A stretch of 23,867 bases of DNA from Desulfomicrobiaceae bacterium. GTDB lineage: Bacteria; Desulfobacterota; Desulfovibrionia; Desulfovibrionales; Desulfomicrobiaceae. Below are positions 23,416 through 23,867 of this stretch, piece by piece. The first letter of the stretch is position 1. Each line of letters begins with the position of its first letter. The stretch spans positions 1 through 23,867 of the forward strand of contig DPEO01000160.1 in NCBI GenBank assembly GCA_003530935.1, read 5' to 3'. Below the pieces are notes generated by a model, which saw only the letters and a list, made by a program, of their open reading frames with translations, had not been told where the DNA came from and searched no databases. A program made the translations under genes and the position numbers.

Positions 23416-23450
23416 GTGTGCCTTCCCCTTGGTTTCAAAGAGGCGGTTTT

Positions 23451-23467
23451 AGCAAAGAACATGCCCG
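23451..23467 (-). promoter_or_regulatory. Sigma54 (-24/-12) promoter of the alcohol dehydrogenase operon
   Basis: On the minus strand CGGGCATGTTCTTTGCT matches the consensus YTGGCACG-N4-TTGCW, with GG and GC separated by exactly 10 nt. The -12 half TTTGCT is perfect and the -24 half has two changes. It lies 36 nt before the start codon of the dehydrogenase. The presence of a sigma54 activator in the same operon makes the match more believable. Confidence 0.75.
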
Positions 23468-23709
23468 TGAGGAGTGTGGCTGGGAAAGCGGGGATTGGGG
23501 GTGGAGCGCAGGTATGTTTGGGTCATTATGATACAAATAGATGGTGTGGGCAACGGGATGTCGTGGTGTGGCGTGGTGTCTTGGGGTGCCCCCAGAGGGA
23601 ACAGCGCTGTGGGGCGGGTTTGTGTCGAAATGACTCATATGTGTGCGGTGCATACGGAAAAGTGCGGAGCTATGCGCGGCGAACGAAGAAATACATCTAC
23701 GATTTCAGT
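23468..23709. other. Intergenic region with short tandem repeat
   Basis: No supported gene. CGTGGTGT is repeated at 23562-23569 and 23572-23579, exactly one helical turn apart, with a related TGGTGTGG near 23552. The position, about 95-130 bp upstream of the sigma54 promoter, is where an activator would bind, but the repeat is direct rather than dyad, so this is only a candidate. Confidence 0.4.
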
Positions 23710-23867
23710 ATGTTGTTGCATTTTTTAGAGTCTTGGCCCAAGTCGAGCCAACCTGGCCTGAGGTTTGCTCTGTATGAGGACATCGAGGCATTGGAGTGTG
23801 AACTGCTGCCGCAAGGAGTTATCTTGTGGTGGCGCAACCAGAGCGAGGTGTTCTCATGGCTGTTCAG
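23710..23867 (+). CDS. Partial ORF of unknown function, cut by right edge
   Basis: An open frame from ATG 23710 runs to the window end (52 codons; start MLLHFLESW, later RFALYEDIEALECELL). The amino acid composition is that of a real protein rather than a shadow, and no competing long frame exists here. There is no good ribosome binding site before the ATG, and the frame is open further upstream, so the true start is uncertain (GTG 23641 is possible). I do not recognise it. Confidence 0.35.
   Translation, partial: MLLHFLESWPKSSQPGLRFALYEDIEALECELLPQGVILWWRNQSEVFSWLF

Overview
The window joins two kinds of DNA at about 9.7-9.95 kb. The left part (1 to roughly 9.7-9.88 kb) is a prophage or prophage-like element read entirely from the minus strand. 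The right part (tRNA-Asn onward) looks like the chromosome of a GC-rich bacterium. PAS-containing sensor kinases with CxxCP motifs, a sigma54 enhancer-binding protein coupled to an Fe-type alcohol dehydrogenase, a phosphate acyltransferase and an HSP20 suggest a sulfate-reducer-like deltaproteobacterium (Desulfovibrionales or a relative). This is an inference from gene content, not a phylogenetic placement.

Element, in transcription order (high to low coordinates). A 519-nt noncoding end carries a structured leader (copy B). It is followed by a small ORF, a DUF2924 protein, a large serine recombinase and a ParB/KorB-like HTH protein, packed with ATGA or short overlaps. Next comes a strong promoter (TTGACC-17-TATAAT) driving a complete LexA-type repressor and two unrecognised genes of 397 and 354 codons, with a 15-nt gap and then a 35-nt overlap. 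Beyond this lie a hairpin-rich noncoding stretch with a perfect 14-bp terminator, a 110-aa protein, a second structured leader (copy A) in front of a sigma-like regulator, a third related leader (copy C), and a small protein, a Cas4/RecB-like nuclease and a RecA-like ATPase cut by the left edge.

Chromosome. tRNA-Asn(GTT) has its own promoter and terminator. A hybrid sensor kinase is followed by a small CbiX-like chelatase. Next is a translationally coupled three-gene lipid cluster (765-aa unknown, phosphatidylserine decarboxylase, Lgt-like membrane protein), then an acetolactate synthase small subunit overlapping a phosphate acyl/butyryltransferase. An hsp20 gene has an unusually structured promoter and leader. 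On the minus strand, alcohol dehydrogenase, NtrB-like kinase and NtrC-like regulator form a stop/start-overlapping operon behind a good sigma54 promoter. A partial ORF runs off the right edge.

The best candidates for something undescribed are: (1) a leader RNA fold present at least twice in the element, with a wobble-preserving base change in its closing stem and a hairpin that masks the ribosome binding site; (2) the lexA-led two-gene cassette of unknown function; (3) the three-gene lipid operon, whose Lgt-like member appears to lack the family's key histidine.
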